A DNA stretch of 53,138 bases from Rhodobacterales bacterium (GTDB taxonomy: Bacteria > Pseudomonadota > Alphaproteobacteria > Rhodobacterales > Rhodobacteraceae). Positions 19,756 to 29,131 of this stretch are shown here, in pieces; the first letter of the stretch is position 1, and each line of letters opens with the position of its first letter. The position numbers were made by a program, and so were the translations under genes. The DNA is taken from assembly GCA_030540655.1 (NCBI GenBank), contig JAUNVT010000008.1:1-53138 (forward strand), read 5' to 3'. The notes beneath the pieces are model-generated. The model was not told the DNA's origin and did not search any database. It was given only the letters and a program-made list of their open reading frames with translations.

Positions 19756-20217
19756 TTGACGCATATCCCTATCGACATGAGCGACGCGCCCAAGACCGGG
19801 CTGCGCACTCAGTTCGCGGCGCTGTGCTTCCGGTCGCGGGGGGGCAAGCCGGAGGTGCTTTTGATCACCAGTCGCGGCTCCGGTCGGTGGATCGTGCCCA
19901 AGGGCTGGCCCATGGACGGCAAGACCCCGATGGAATGCGCCGAGATCGAGGCTTGGGAAGAAGCCGGCGTGCGCGGACGGATCTATCCGCGCTCCCTTGG
20001 CCATTACCATTATCAGAAAACTGCGCCAGACGGCAGTGATCTGCCTTGCATTGCAATACTTTATGCGTTGAAGGTGCAAGATGTGGCATCGAGCTTTCCC
20101 GAGGCAGGGCAGCGCAAGCGCAAATGGCTGCGTCCCGGAAAGGCCGCCAGACTGGTGCGCGAGCCCGAGCTTGCGCAACTGATCGCGAGTTTCGATCCCG
20201 ATCTGCTGAAGCCTTGA
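19756..20217 (+). CDS. Nudix hydrolase, DIPP-like
   Basis: A protein of about 153 residues with a Nudix box, G-KTPMECAEIEAWEEAGV (about 55-75 from this start). The usual Arg of the REUxEE motif is replaced by Ile, while the two metal-binding Glu are kept. Homologues of this type cleave diphosphoinositol polyphosphates, diadenosine polyphosphates or NDP sugars, and the substrate here is unknown. Start is uncertain. TTG at 19756 lies 18 nt after the strong SD AGGAGG (19732-19737), an ATG follows at 19777, and an in-frame ATC at 19744 is 6 nt from that SD. Confidence 0.88.
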   Translation: MTHIPIDMSDAPKTGLRTQFAALCFRSRGGKPEVLLITSRGSGRWIVPKGWPMDGKTPMECAEIEAWEEAGVRGRIYPRSLGHYHYQKTAPDGSDLPCIAILYALKVQDVASSFPEAGQRKRKWLRPGKAARLVREPELAQLIASFDPDLLKP

Positions 20218-20289
20218 CCGCCCTGCCTGCGCGGCTTGATAATTGCGGCGCAATGTATAGTTTGGCAGGGTAGAACCGGACCCGGACAG

Positions 20290-20706
20290 ATGATCAAATT
20301 TTCTCTGAAATGCGCTGAAGACCACCGCTTTGACAGCTGGTTTCAATCGGCTGCGGCTTTTGACAAACTGGCGCGCGCCGGAATGATCACCTGTGTGGAA
20401 TGCGGGAATACCGATATCGTCAAGGATATCATGGCGCCCAGCGTCCGGCCCACGCGGCACACCGATGTGGCGCCCGCACCCGATACTTCTGCCCAGCACC
20501 CGATCGCCCGCATGCGCGCAAAGATCGAGGCCAGTTCCGAATATGTCGGCAAGGATTTTGCCCGCAAGGCCCGCGAGATGCATGACGGCACGATTCCTGA
20601 GCGCCCGATCTATGGCGAGGCGCATGTGGACGAGGCGCGCAAGCTTGTCGAGGACGGCGTGCCGATCCTGCCCCTGCCATTCCGTCCCGCGCGCAAGATG
20701 AACTGA
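20290..20706 (+). CDS. DUF1178 family protein
   Basis: The 138-residue protein has the DUF1178 pattern: IKFSLKCAEDHRFDSWFQSAAAFDKLARAGMITCVECGNTDIVKDIMAPSV in pieces. The cysteines C8, C39 and C42 with a nearby His suggest a small zinc ribbon. The middle is Pro/Ala-rich. The C-terminal part includes GKDFARKAREMHDGTIPERPIYGEA. Function is unknown. Many alphaproteobacteria encode it next to a Nudix gene, as here (72-bp gap). Start ATG at 20290 gives the family N-terminus. Confidence 0.9.
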   Translation: MIKFSLKCAEDHRFDSWFQSAAAFDKLARAGMITCVECGNTDIVKDIMAPSVRPTRHTDVAPAPDTSAQHPIARMRAKIEASSEYVGKDFARKAREMHDGTIPERPIYGEAHVDEARKLVEDGVPILPLPFRPARKMN

Positions 20707-20842
20707 ACCCGCAAAGCCCTACGCGGGGCCGGGTTTGCGACGCCCGCGCGGTGCGCGGATGCGAGTCTGCGCGATGCGCGCTATTGCGCTGCCGCCGCGC
20801 GCCGCGTAAACCGCCTGCGAAGTTGCTTCAAGGGACGTAACC

Positions 20843-22081
20843 ATGCCCGTTCTCGTTATGAAATTCGGCGGCACATCCGTCGCCGACCCCGACCGTATCC
20901 GCCGCGCTGCCAAACGCGTCGGCGTCGAAGTGGCCAAGGGATATGACGTCATCGTCATCGTCTCGGCCATGTCCGGCAAAACCAACGAGCTGATCGGTTG
21001 GGTGGGCGAGACATCGCCGCTTTATGATGCGCGCGAATATGATGCGGTGGTATCCTCGGGCGAGAATGTCACCGCAGGGCTGATGGCGCTGACCTTGCAG
21101 GAGATGGATATCCCCGCGCGCAGCTGGCAGGGCTGGCAGGTGCCGGTCAAGACCAGCTCGGCCCATTCTGCTGCCCGGATTCTTGACATTTCCCCCGCCA
21201 ATATCATGGCCAAATTTGCCGAAGGCATGAGCGTTGCCGTGGTCGCGGGGTTCCAGGGCCTCAGTCCCGAGGGCCGCATCACCACGCTCGGCCGGGGCGG
21301 CAGCGATACCACCGCTGTCGCCTTTGCCGCCGCCATGGGGGCCGAGCGCTGCGACATTTTTACGGATGTCGATGGGGTCTACACCACGGATCCGCGCATT
21401 TCCTCCAAGGCGCGCAAGCTGGACCGCATCGCTTATGAGGAAATGCTGGAGCTGGCCAGCCTGGGCGCCAAGGTGCTGCAAACCCGTTCGGTCGAACTGG
21501 CAATGCGCTTCAATGTCAAGCTGCGCGTGCTGAGCAGTTTTCAGGAACAAACAGATGACGCCGGCACCCTTGTCTGCGCCGAGGAGGAAATCATGGAATC
21601 CAAAGTTGTGACCGGCATCGCCTATTCCCGCGACGAGGCCAAGATGACCCTTATGTCCGTCGCCGACCGGCCCGGCATTGCCGCCGCCATCTTTGGCCCC
21701 CTGTCCGAGGCCGGGGTGAATGTGGATATGATCGTTCAGAACATCTCGGAAGACGGGCGCACGGACATGACGTTTTCCTGCCCGACCGAGCAGGTGGCGC
21801 GTGCCGAAAAAGCGCTGAAGGCGGCGGTCGAGACCGGCCATATCGAATATGGCAGCCTGCTGGCCGATACGGATGTCGCCAAGATTTCCGCTGTGGGCAT
21901 CGGCATGCGCAGCCAGTCCGGCGTTGCGGCGAAAATGTTCCGCACGCTCAGCAATGAGGGGATCAACATCAAGGTGATCGCAACCTCCGAGATCAAGATT
22001 TCCGTGCTGATAGATCGAAAATACATGGAACTTGCCGTTCAGGCGCTGCATGATGCTTTTGACTTGGACAAGGTCGGATAA
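20843..22081 (+). CDS. lysC: Aspartate kinase
   Basis: The 412-residue protein phosphorylates aspartate, the first step to lysine, threonine, methionine and diaminopimelate. The N-terminal kinase domain starts VMKFGGTSVAD and has TTLGRGGSDTTAVAFAAAMGA and the EIFTDVDGVYTTDPR-like segment (here CDIFTDVDGVYTTDPR). Two C-terminal ACT domains (about 265-410), with KMTLMSVADRPGIAAAIF, are the usual feedback sites for lysine and/or threonine. It is followed by ptsP after 59 bp. The next enzyme, asd, is at 38.0-39.0 kb, not in an operon with it. Confidence 0.97.
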   Translation: MPVLVMKFGGTSVADPDRIRRAAKRVGVEVAKGYDVIVIVSAMSGKTNELIGWVGETSPLYDAREYDAVVSSGENVTAGLMALTLQEMDIPARSWQGWQVPVKTSSAHSAARILDISPANIMAKFAEGMSVAVVAGFQGLSPEGRITTLGRGGSDTTAVAFAAAMGAERCDIFTDVDGVYTTDPRISSKARKLDRIAYEEMLELASLGAKVLQTRSVELAMRFNVKLRVLSSFQEQTDDAGTLVCAEEEIMESKVVTGIAYSRDEAKMTLMSVADRPGIAAAIFGPLSEAGVNVDMIVQNISEDGRTDMTFSCPTEQVARAEKALKAAVETGHIEYGSLLADTDVAKISAVGIGMRSQSGVAAKMFRTLSNEGINIKVIATSEIKISVLIDRKYMELAVQALHDAFDLDKVG

Positions 22082-22140
22082 GGCGACCGCGCCCGGCCGC
22101 GCGTCGCGGATCCGCATGGACAGAAAGGCGCAGCACGCTG

Positions 22141-24384
22141 ATGAGTCATGATTTCCAGACCGACAGCCGCAAGATGCTGAAGCGCCTGCGCGCGGTCATG
22201 GCGCAGGATGCCGCAGGTCAGGCGCGTCTGAACCAGATCACCGCACTGATTGCCGAAGAGATGCAGGCCGAGGTCTGCTCGATCTACCTGTTTCGCGATG
22301 AAAACACGCTGGAGCTTTGCGCAACACAGGGGCTCAACCAGGCCGCTGTGCATGAAACAAGGATGCGTCTGGGCGAGGGTCTCGTGGGCCGCGTGGCGCG
22401 GACGGGCCAGGTGATCAATACCGATAACGCGCCCGCAACGCCCGGCTTCCGTTTCATGCCCGAAACCGGCGAGGAGGATTACTGCTCCTTCATGGGAGTG
22501 CCGATCCAGCGGCTCGGCGAAAAGCTGGGCGTGCTGGTGGTGCAGTCCCGGACTTCGCGCAGCTTCTCCGAGGAGGAAGTATACGCGGTCGAGGTCGTCG
22601 CGATGGTTCTGGCCGAAATGACCGAACTGGGCGCTTTCATCGGCGATGGCGCGGCGATGAAGGCGCGTCACAAGCATGCCGTGCTGGTACGCGGCACCCC
22701 CGCCCAGGAAGGCACCGCGCGCGGCCACGCCTGGATGCACGAACCCCGCGTCATCGTCACCAACCTGATCGCCGAGGATCCGGTGCGCGAAATGGAGCGC
22801 CTGACCGAAGCTGTGGAGGTATTGCGCGTCGGGGTGGACCGCATGCTCAGCAGCGCACGATTTGGTGACAAGGAACAGCTGGAAGTCCTTGAGGCGTATC
22901 GCATGTTTGCCAATTCCAAAGGCTGGATGCGCCGCATGGAAGAGGACATCAACCGCGGTCTTTCCGCCGAGGCGGCCGTGGAGAAAGAGCAATCGACCGC
23001 CCGCGCGCGGCTCAGCCAGGTATCCGATGCCTATCTGCGTGACAGGCTGCACGATCTGGATGATCTGAGTAACCGCATGCTGCGCATCCTGACCGGTCAG
23101 GGAACGGAGCGTAACACCGAGATCCCGCCCGATCCGATCCTGATTGCGCGGAATATCGGGCCGGCCGAACTGCTGGATTATGGCCGCTGCCTGAAGGGTA
23201 TCGTGCTGGAGGAAGGCGCGGTGGGAAGCCACGCCACCATCGTAGCCCGCGCGCTGTCCATTCCACTGGTCATCCACGCGGGGAACATCACTTCCGACGC
23301 GCTGAATGGCGATCCCGTTCTGGTGGATGGCGACCAGGGGATCGTCCATCTTCGTCCCGACGAAACCGTCATTGCAGCCTTCCGCGATAAAATGGCAATG
23401 CAAGCCAAGGCGCAGGAACGCTATGCGTCGATCCGGGACAAGCCCGCAACAACGCTGTGCGGGCGCACCCTGTCGCTGCGGATGAACGCGGGCCTCATGG
23501 CGGACCTGCCCAGCCTCGAAGGGTCGGGTGCCGATGGTGTCGGCCTTTTCCGGACCGAGCTTCAGTTTCTCGTCCGCTCGAAAATGCCGAAACGCGCCGA
23601 GCTGAGCGAGCTTTACAGCCATGTCATGGATGCTGCCGGAGGCCGCGAAGTCGTGTTCCGCACGCTCGACATCGGCTCGGACAAGGTGCTGCCCTACATG
23701 AAGCCGAATGACGAGCCGAATCCCGCGATGGGCTGGCGCGCCATTCGCGTCGGTCTCGATAAGCCGGGGGTGATGCGGATGCAGCTTCAGGCGCTCATTC
23801 GCGGCTCGAAGGGGCGTCCCCTGTCAATCATGTTTCCCTTCGTCGCCCAGCGCGAGGAATTCGATGCCGGCCGCGCCGAACTGGACAAGGCGCTGGAGCG
23901 CGAACGCATCCTGGGTCATCCCATGCCCGCAACCATCAAGCTGGGCGCCATGCTGGAGACGCCGAGCCTCGCCTATGCGCCCGATCAGTTTTACCGCGAC
24001 GTCGATTTCCTGTCGATCGGCGGCAATGATCTGAAACAATTCTTCTTTGCCGCCGATCGCGAAAATGATCGCGTCCGCCGCCGCTATGACACGCTGAACA
24101 TCAGCTTCCTGACATTTCTGCAAAGCATTACGCAGCGCTGCATGGCAACCAACACGCCGCTCAGTTTTTGCGGTGAGGATGCCGGCAGGCCGGTCGAGGC
24201 GGCGTGCCTGGCCGCTATCGGCATCCGCACCCTCTCCATGCGGCCCGCGTCGATCGGGCCGGTGAAGTCGATCCTGCGCCGCACCAATCTGGACGAGCTG
24301 CGGGGCGTCATCGATGACGCCGGGCGCAATGGTATCCAGTCGGCACGCCCTTGCGTGATGGAGTATCTTCGGGAAAAATTATAG
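22141..24384 (+). CDS. ptsP: GAF-domain PEP-protein phosphotransferase (nitrogen PTS enzyme I)
   Basis: The 747-residue EINtr has an N-terminal GAF domain (about 15-165, with EVCSIYLF and DYCSFMGVPIQ), the EI N-terminal domain, and the PEP-binding barrel. H364 in GSHATIVARAL is the phosphorylated histidine, and the C-terminal SFCGEDAGRP contains the active-site cysteine. It passes phosphate from PEP to NPr and then PtsN, linking carbon/nitrogen state (glutamine, 2-oxoglutarate via GAF) to regulation. NPr and PtsN genes are not in the window. It converges on the EcsC-like gene with a 7-bp gap. Confidence 0.96.
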   Translation: MSHDFQTDSRKMLKRLRAVMAQDAAGQARLNQITALIAEEMQAEVCSIYLFRDENTLELCATQGLNQAAVHETRMRLGEGLVGRVARTGQVINTDNAPATPGFRFMPETGEEDYCSFMGVPIQRLGEKLGVLVVQSRTSRSFSEEEVYAVEVVAMVLAEMTELGAFIGDGAAMKARHKHAVLVRGTPAQEGTARGHAWMHEPRVIVTNLIAEDPVREMERLTEAVEVLRVGVDRMLSSARFGDKEQLEVLEAYRMFANSKGWMRRMEEDINRGLSAEAAVEKEQSTARARLSQVSDAYLRDRLHDLDDLSNRMLRILTGQGTERNTEIPPDPILIARNIGPAELLDYGRCLKGIVLEEGAVGSHATIVARALSIPLVIHAGNITSDALNGDPVLVDGDQGIVHLRPDETVIAAFRDKMAMQAKAQERYASIRDKPATTLCGRTLSLRMNAGLMADLPSLEGSGADGVGLFRTELQFLVRSKMPKRAELSELYSHVMDAAGGREVVFRTLDIGSDKVLPYMKPNDEPNPAMGWRAIRVGLDKPGVMRMQLQALIRGSKGRPLSIMFPFVAQREEFDAGRAELDKALERERILGHPMPATIKLGAMLETPSLAYAPDQFYRDVDFLSIGGNDLKQFFFAADRENDRVRRRYDTLNISFLTFLQSITQRCMATNTPLSFCGEDAGRPVEAACLAAIGIRTLSMRPASIGPVKSILRRTNLDELRGVIDDAGRNGIQSARPCVMEYLREKL

Positions 24385-24391
24385 CGCGCCT

Positions 24392-25162
24392 TCAGCCGTG
24401 TTTCACTGGCGCGGCTACCCGTTGCCGGAACGCCTCCAGCACCTCGGCCTGGCTCATATCCGCCTCGATCGCCAAACGACGCAGCCCGAAATGCACATGC
24501 GCCATCTGCTGATAATAACTGGTAAAGGCATAGTTGGTCGCCGCGCCCGCTGCTGCCCCCAATACCGGAATTGTCTGCGCCGCCAGCTTCTGGCCCAGAA
24601 CGATGCTCAGCCGCGGTGTGACGCGCGCGATGAGCGCCTGCATTGCCCGTCCCGTCATCGCAACGCGTGCCCCCAGAAATGCCAGATCCGCGCCGTCGTC
24701 ATGATCCAGCGGGCCTGCGGCGGCAAAGACCTGGATGCAGTCAAAACGTACGCCCTCCTCGGATGGGTCAAACCCGTACTCCATCGCCACGTCCTGGATG
24801 GCGCGCAGCAGAACCGTCGTCGTGATCGGCAATTCGGCAAGTGCCGAGGGCAAGCCTGCCACACCGCCCGCCGCCCCCATGGCCGTGGTCACAGCCCGGT
24901 TCAGCCAAGCCGGCTGCCCGCCGATCACCCCGCGTGAGCGCTGCGCAGCGCCCATGGCGATTTCCAGCGCCCGCTCGGTCGATTCTGCCAGACCGCCGCG
25001 CACCACGCGTGGTAACCGCTCCACCAGAGCCTCGGCACGGCCGCCGACGATATTCAGCACACGAATGCCAATATTGCCTGCACGAGCATGGCGCCGCGCC
25101 AGAGAATCGATACGCGCAGCCACGGCTGCCTTGTCTATCGGGGGGTCAAGTAGATCCATCAT
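24392..25162 (-). CDS. EcsC family protein
   Basis: The 256-residue protein resembles the EcsC domain family: a helical, Ala/Gly-rich protein with hydrophobic stretches (VTTAMGAAGGVAGLPSALAELPITTTVLLRAIQDVA and IPVLGAAAGAATNYAFTSYYQQMAHVHFG). In Bacillus EcsC is encoded with the EcsAB ABC transporter, but the molecular role of stand-alone proteobacterial copies is unknown. I chose the ATG at 25162 (a second ATG is the next codon). In-frame sequence upstream reads into the neighbouring GNAT gene and is not family-like. Confidence 0.8.
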   Translation of the reverse strand: MMDLLDPPIDKAAVAARIDSLARRHARAGNIGIRVLNIVGGRAEALVERLPRVVRGGLAESTERALEIAMGAAQRSRGVIGGQPAWLNRAVTTAMGAAGGVAGLPSALAELPITTTVLLRAIQDVAMEYGFDPSEEGVRFDCIQVFAAAGPLDHDDGADLAFLGARVAMTGRAMQALIARVTPRLSIVLGQKLAAQTIPVLGAAAGAATNYAFTSYYQQMAHVHFGLRRLAIEADMSQAEVLEAFRQRVAAPVKHG

Positions 25163-25193
25163 CGGATATAGATCATCGCATCCTGCGCAAGAT

Positions 25194-25679
25194 TCAAGCC
25201 GCACGTGTGACTTTTCCAACAACTCCATTCCACGCGTCCGGGGTAAGGTCCAGCCCCAATACGCGATCAGGGTTCGTGGGCGGGGGCATCCGCACATCCG
25301 CCAGCCGGTGAAAACCGAAACGCCCGTAATAAGGCGCGTCCCCGACCAGCATGACCCGGTCCCACCCCGCCGCCCGCGCAGCCGCCAGCGAGCCGTAAAT
25401 CAGGTAGCCTCCCAGACCCTCGCCCTGACGGGTGGGGTGGACGGCAATCGGTCCCAAAAGTAAAGCAGGCGCGGCACCGACCTGCACTGGCCAATACCGG
25501 ATCGCTCCCGCCAGAATGCCATTCTGGTCGCGCGCGACGATGCTGAGACCCGGCACCGGCGGCACCCCGTCGCGGAGCCGGTAGGAGGACAGCGCCTCGC
25601 GGCCCGGTGCAAAGCACAGATCCAGAAGCGCCTCGACTTCCCACCAATCACCGTCTTTTTCAGGGCTGAGTTCAAGCAC
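25194..25679 (-). CDS. GNAT family N-acetyltransferase
   Basis: The 161-residue protein has the GNAT fold signature: LLLGPIAVHPTRQGEGLGGYLIYGSL (beta-4 to acetyl-CoA loop, with QGEGLG as the pyrophosphate-binding motif), then VMLVGDAPYYGRFGF. That last motif, with GDxxYYxRFGF, is typical of YhbS-type GNAT proteins. Acceptor substrate is unknown. It sits between the EcsC-like gene (31-bp gap) and the SulP gene (36-bp gap) on the same strand, probably co-transcribed. Confidence 0.9.
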   Translation of the reverse strand: MLELSPEKDGDWWEVEALLDLCFAPGREALSSYRLRDGVPPVPGLSIVARDQNGILAGAIRYWPVQVGAAPALLLGPIAVHPTRQGEGLGGYLIYGSLAAARAAGWDRVMLVGDAPYYGRFGFHRLADVRMPPPTNPDRVLGLDLTPDAWNGVVGKVTRAA

Positions 25680-25715
25680 CGCCTCGCCTTTCGCCTGTCG
25701 TCCCAGTCTGCGGAT

Positions 25716-27335
25716 CTAGTGGCCGGCGCCCAGCACGCCGGTGCGTACATCGTAATCCACCGCGACCATGTATTCAGGGTCATCGTCGCTGTCGATCATC
25801 AGATGGCCCGCCCTGGCGAGAAGCCGGTGACAATCTCGGCTCAGATGGCGCAATTGCAGCACCTTGCCTGCGGCGCGATATTTTCCCGCCAGCGCCTCGA
25901 TCGCCTTAAGCGCGGACTGATCGACCACGCGGCTCTGGTCGAAATCGACGATAACAGTTTGTGGATCGCCGTTGATATCGAACAGTTCCGCAAATCCTTC
26001 GGCAGACCCAAAGAAAAGCGGACCCTCCACGCTGTAGACGCGCGCGCCTGTGTCATCCAGCCGGGTCGTGGCATGGATGCGCTTGGCATTGTTCCACGCA
26101 TAGGCAAGCGCCGACACGATCACTCCCACGACCACTGCAATGGCCAGATCATATTTCACTGTGACCGCCGTCACCAGCACGATGACCAGCGCATCGGTCA
26201 GCGGCACCTTGCGCAGGATGGTCAGCGAATGCCACGCAAAGGTGCCGATCACCACCATGAACATCACCCCCACAAGCGCCGCCAGCGGGATCTGCTCGAT
26301 AAGGGGCGAGGCGTAGAGGATGAAGCTCAGCAGGAACAGCGCGGCGGCAATCGCCGCAATCCGGGTGCGCCCGCCCGATTTGACGTTGATCATCGACTGC
26401 CCGATCATCGCGCAGCCGCCCATGCCTCCAAAAAACCCCGTCAAAACATTGGCCAGTCCCTGCGCGATGCATTCCTGCGAGGCGCCGCCCCGGCGCCCGA
26501 CGATTTCGCCGACAAGGTTCAGCGTCAGCAGGCTTTCGATCAGGCCAATGGCGGCCAGAATGATCGCATAGGGCAGGATGATCCCGAACGTTTCCAAGGT
26601 GAAGGGCACCATCGGAATATGCAGCGATGGCAAGCCGCCCTGAATCGATGCCAGATCGCCCACTCGCGGCACATCGAGTCCAAATGCGATGACCAGCCCG
26701 GCGACCACACCGATCCCTGCCAGCGGCGCAGGGATGATGCGGGTGATGCGCGGCATGATCCAGATGATCGCCATGGTCAGCGCCACCAGCGCCAGCATGA
26801 TCATCAGCGGCTGCCCGCTGAGCCATTCGCCGCCCTGGCCGGTATCCATCGCCGCGCCCGGTACCTTGAATTGCCCCAGTTGCGCGAGGAAGATCACTAT
26901 GGCCAGACCGTTGACGAAGCCCAGCATTACCGGATGCGGCACAAGGCGGATGAACTTGCCCCATTTCAGCACGCCAGCCATGACCTGAAACAGCCCCATC
27001 AGCACGACCGTCGCGAAAAGATATTCGACCCCGTGCTGCGCGACCAGCCCCACCATGACCACCGCGAGCGCGCCCGTCGCGCCCGAAATCATCCCCGGCC
27101 GCCCGCCGATGACCGCCGTGACCAGCCCGACAAGGAACGCAGCGTAAAGCCCGACCAGCGGATGCACCCCCGCCACGAAGGCAAAGGCCACCGCCTCGGG
27201 CACCAGCGCCAGCGCGACCGTGAGCCCCGACAAAAGCTCGACCCGAATGCGCGCCAAGGTGAACGGCTCGTCCTGCATGACGCGCAGATCGGGCTTGGCA
27301 AGGGTCTTGGCATAGGCAGCCAGCGAGGTTTTCAA
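25716..27335 (-). CDS. SulP family anion transporter with STAS domain
   Basis: The protein (539 residues from this start) has about 10-12 hydrophobic helices with SulP motifs (ALVPEAVAFAFVAGVHPLVGLYAAF, GGRPGMISGATGALAVV) and a C-terminal STAS domain (about 420-530) with TVIVDFDQSRVVDQSALKAIEAL. SulP proteins carry sulfate, bicarbonate or dicarboxylates, and the substrate cannot be read here. The start is uncertain. A TTG at 27335 follows a GGA-containing SD, an ATG at 27278 gives 520 residues, and an ATG at 27512 would add a non-conserved extension reaching the divergent mtnP. Confidence 0.88.
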   Translation of the reverse strand: MKTSLAAYAKTLAKPDLRVMQDEPFTLARIRVELLSGLTVALALVPEAVAFAFVAGVHPLVGLYAAFLVGLVTAVIGGRPGMISGATGALAVVMVGLVAQHGVEYLFATVVLMGLFQVMAGVLKWGKFIRLVPHPVMLGFVNGLAIVIFLAQLGQFKVPGAAMDTGQGGEWLSGQPLMIMLALVALTMAIIWIMPRITRIIPAPLAGIGVVAGLVIAFGLDVPRVGDLASIQGGLPSLHIPMVPFTLETFGIILPYAIILAAIGLIESLLTLNLVGEIVGRRGGASQECIAQGLANVLTGFFGGMGGCAMIGQSMINVKSGGRTRIAAIAAALFLLSFILYASPLIEQIPLAALVGVMFMVVIGTFAWHSLTILRKVPLTDALVIVLVTAVTVKYDLAIAVVVGVIVSALAYAWNNAKRIHATTRLDDTGARVYSVEGPLFFGSAEGFAELFDINGDPQTVIVDFDQSRVVDQSALKAIEALAGKYRAAGKVLQLRHLSRDCHRLLARAGHLMIDSDDDPEYMVAVDYDVRTGVLGAGH

Positions 27336-27558
27336 AACGTGCGTCCTGTCATCAACGTATTTATCAGGCGGCCCGTTTACCCGCGCTCCGATGGCATTGC
27401 CACACCTGATTTCGCGCAGGTTTCGTTGCAAAATCATCGGGACAATGGCGTCGCTTGAATAAAGCCATGCGTTTTTTCCGCTCCAGTCGCAGCAGGGGCG
27501 CTTTTCATCCAATGCCGCAATGCGTAAACCTTGGCGTCAGCAAAATGGGAGGCAGCAT

Positions 27559-28443
27559 GTGGCGGATACGATGATCGGGGTGATTGGCGGCTCGGGCGTT
27601 TATGACATCAGCGGGCTCGAGGGCGCCGAATGGCGCGCCGTTGCCAGCCCCTTCGGTACGCCCTCGGACGATATCCTGACCGGCACTCTGGACGGTCTGC
27701 CAATGGCATTCCTGCCCCGGCACGGGCGCGGCCATGTGCACAGCCCGTCCTCGGTGCCCTACCGCGCCAATATCGATGCGCTCAAAAGGCTGGGCGTCAC
27801 AGATGTCATCAGCATCGGCGCCTGCGGGTCCTTTCGCGAGGAAATGGCGCCAAGTGATTTCGTCATCGTCGATCAGTACATTGACCGGACCATCGAGCGG
27901 GACTCATCGTTTTTTGGCGACGGCTGCGTGGCGCATGTATCGGTCGCTCAGCCCACCTGCCCGCGTCTGGGCGCAGCCTGCGCCGCCGCCGCCGAGGCCG
28001 CAGGCGTGCGCGTTCATCGCGGAGGCACCTACCTTGCGATGGAGGGGCCGCAATTTTCCACCTTGGCCGAAAGCCGTCTCTATCGCGACATCTGGGGCTG
28101 TGACGTGATCGGCATGACCGGCATGCCCGAAGCCAAGCTCGCCCGCGAGGCCGAGCAATGCTACGCCTCCGTCGCCATGATCACCGATTACGACAGCTGG
28201 CATCCTGATCATGGCGAGGTTGACGTGACCGCGATCATCGCCACCCTTCTGAGCAATGCCCAGCGTGGCAAGGACATGGTGCGCCGCCTGCCAGGCCTGC
28301 TGGAGGCGTTCCGCCCGCCCTGCCCCGCCGGGTGCGATCATGCGCTGGAACACGCGATACTGACATCGCCGGACATGCGTGATCCGACCGTGATGGCACG
28401 TCTTGATGCCGTTGCCGGACGGTTGCTGGACCGCTCCTCTTGA
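27559..28443 (+). CDS. mtnP: S-methyl-5'-thioadenosine phosphorylase
   Basis: The 294-residue enzyme cleaves methylthioadenosine with phosphate into adenine and 5-methylthioribose-1-phosphate. Motifs: IGVIGGSGVYD (phosphate loop), LPRHGRGHVHSPSSVPYRAN, YLAMEGPQFSTLAESRLYR and IGMTGMPEAKLARE, with ITDYDSWH. The GTG at 27559 is 7 nt after GGGAGG. An ATG four codons later is the alternative, and an ATG at 27557 is out of frame. apt follows after 66 bp and recycles the adenine released. Confidence 0.94.
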   Translation: MADTMIGVIGGSGVYDISGLEGAEWRAVASPFGTPSDDILTGTLDGLPMAFLPRHGRGHVHSPSSVPYRANIDALKRLGVTDVISIGACGSFREEMAPSDFVIVDQYIDRTIERDSSFFGDGCVAHVSVAQPTCPRLGAACAAAAEAAGVRVHRGGTYLAMEGPQFSTLAESRLYRDIWGCDVIGMTGMPEAKLAREAEQCYASVAMITDYDSWHPDHGEVDVTAIIATLLSNAQRGKDMVRRLPGLLEAFRPPCPAGCDHALEHAILTSPDMRDPTVMARLDAVAGRLLDRSS

Positions 28444-28509
28444 TTGCAGCGCTCCCTCGATATGCGCTTTCGCACACCACACCGCGTCCATTCCCGGAGA
28501 GCCGCCGCC

Positions 28510-29046
28510 ATGCCACAAAAGACGATCCGCGACCTGATCCGCACCATTCCCGATTTTCCCAAACCGGGGATCCTCTTCCGCGACGTCACGACGCTTCTGT
28601 CAGACGCAGGTGGGTTTTCCTTGACAATCGATCAGATGGCGGAGCCCTACGCAGACAGCAATATCGACATTGTCGTGGGGCTTGAGGCGCGGGGCTTCAT
28701 CCTCGGCGGCGCCGTCGCGTATCGGCTGGGTGCCGGGTTCGTCCCGGTCAGAAAAGCAGGCAAACTGCCGGGCGAGGTGATTTCCACCAGCTACAGCCTT
28801 GAATATGGAGAGGCCGTGTTCGAGTTGCACGCTGACGCGATCCGTCCGGGCCAGCGGGTGCTGATCGTGGACGATCTTTTGGCGACGGGCGGAACGGCCG
28901 CCGCGGGGGTGACATTGATCCGGCAAACCGGCGCGCAGATAGAAGCATGTGCTTTTGTGGTGGATCTGCCGGGCCTCGGCGGCCGCGCCCGGCTGCACGA
29001 GATGGGCGCGGCCGTCCTCGCCCTCTGCGCGTTTGAAGGAAGCTGA
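28510..29046 (+). CDS. apt: Adenine phosphoribosyltransferase
   Basis: The 178-residue enzyme makes AMP from adenine and PRPP. The PRPP-binding motif [16 protein letters not shown] lies at about residues 117-132. The N-terminus [25 protein letters not shown] and [32 protein letters not shown] are characteristic. The ATG at 28510 fits the family. An earlier in-frame start would add 22 basic residues. With mtnP it forms a methylthioadenosine-to-AMP salvage pair. It converges on the uvrA-like gene. Confidence 0.96.
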   Translation: MPQKTIRDLIRTIPDFPKPGILFRDVTTLLSDAGGFSLTIDQMAEPYADSNIDIVVGLEARGFILGGAVAYRLGAGFVPVRKAGKLPGEVISTSYSLEYGEAVFELHADAIRPGQRVLIVDDLLATGGTAAAGVTLIRQTGAQIEACAFVVDLPGLGGRARLHEMGAAVLALCAFEGS

Positions 29047-29131
29047 CTGCTCCCGTGCAGGCAATTCAGCCATCATGATCACGAGCGCTTGCCTCGTCCC
29101 TGCCTCGATAAATCTGCCGATCCCCATTTCC

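Noticed and set aside
20828-22117. 429-codon minus-strand ORF opposite lysC
   Set aside because: His/Gly/Ala-rich shadow of aspartokinase, whose motifs are unambiguous on the plus strand.
25719-27458. 579-codon plus-strand ORF opposite the SulP gene
   Set aside because: Composition is dominated by Arg, His, Gln and Asp with no domain. The minus strand shows clear SulP and STAS motifs. Long antisense ORFs are expected at this GC content.
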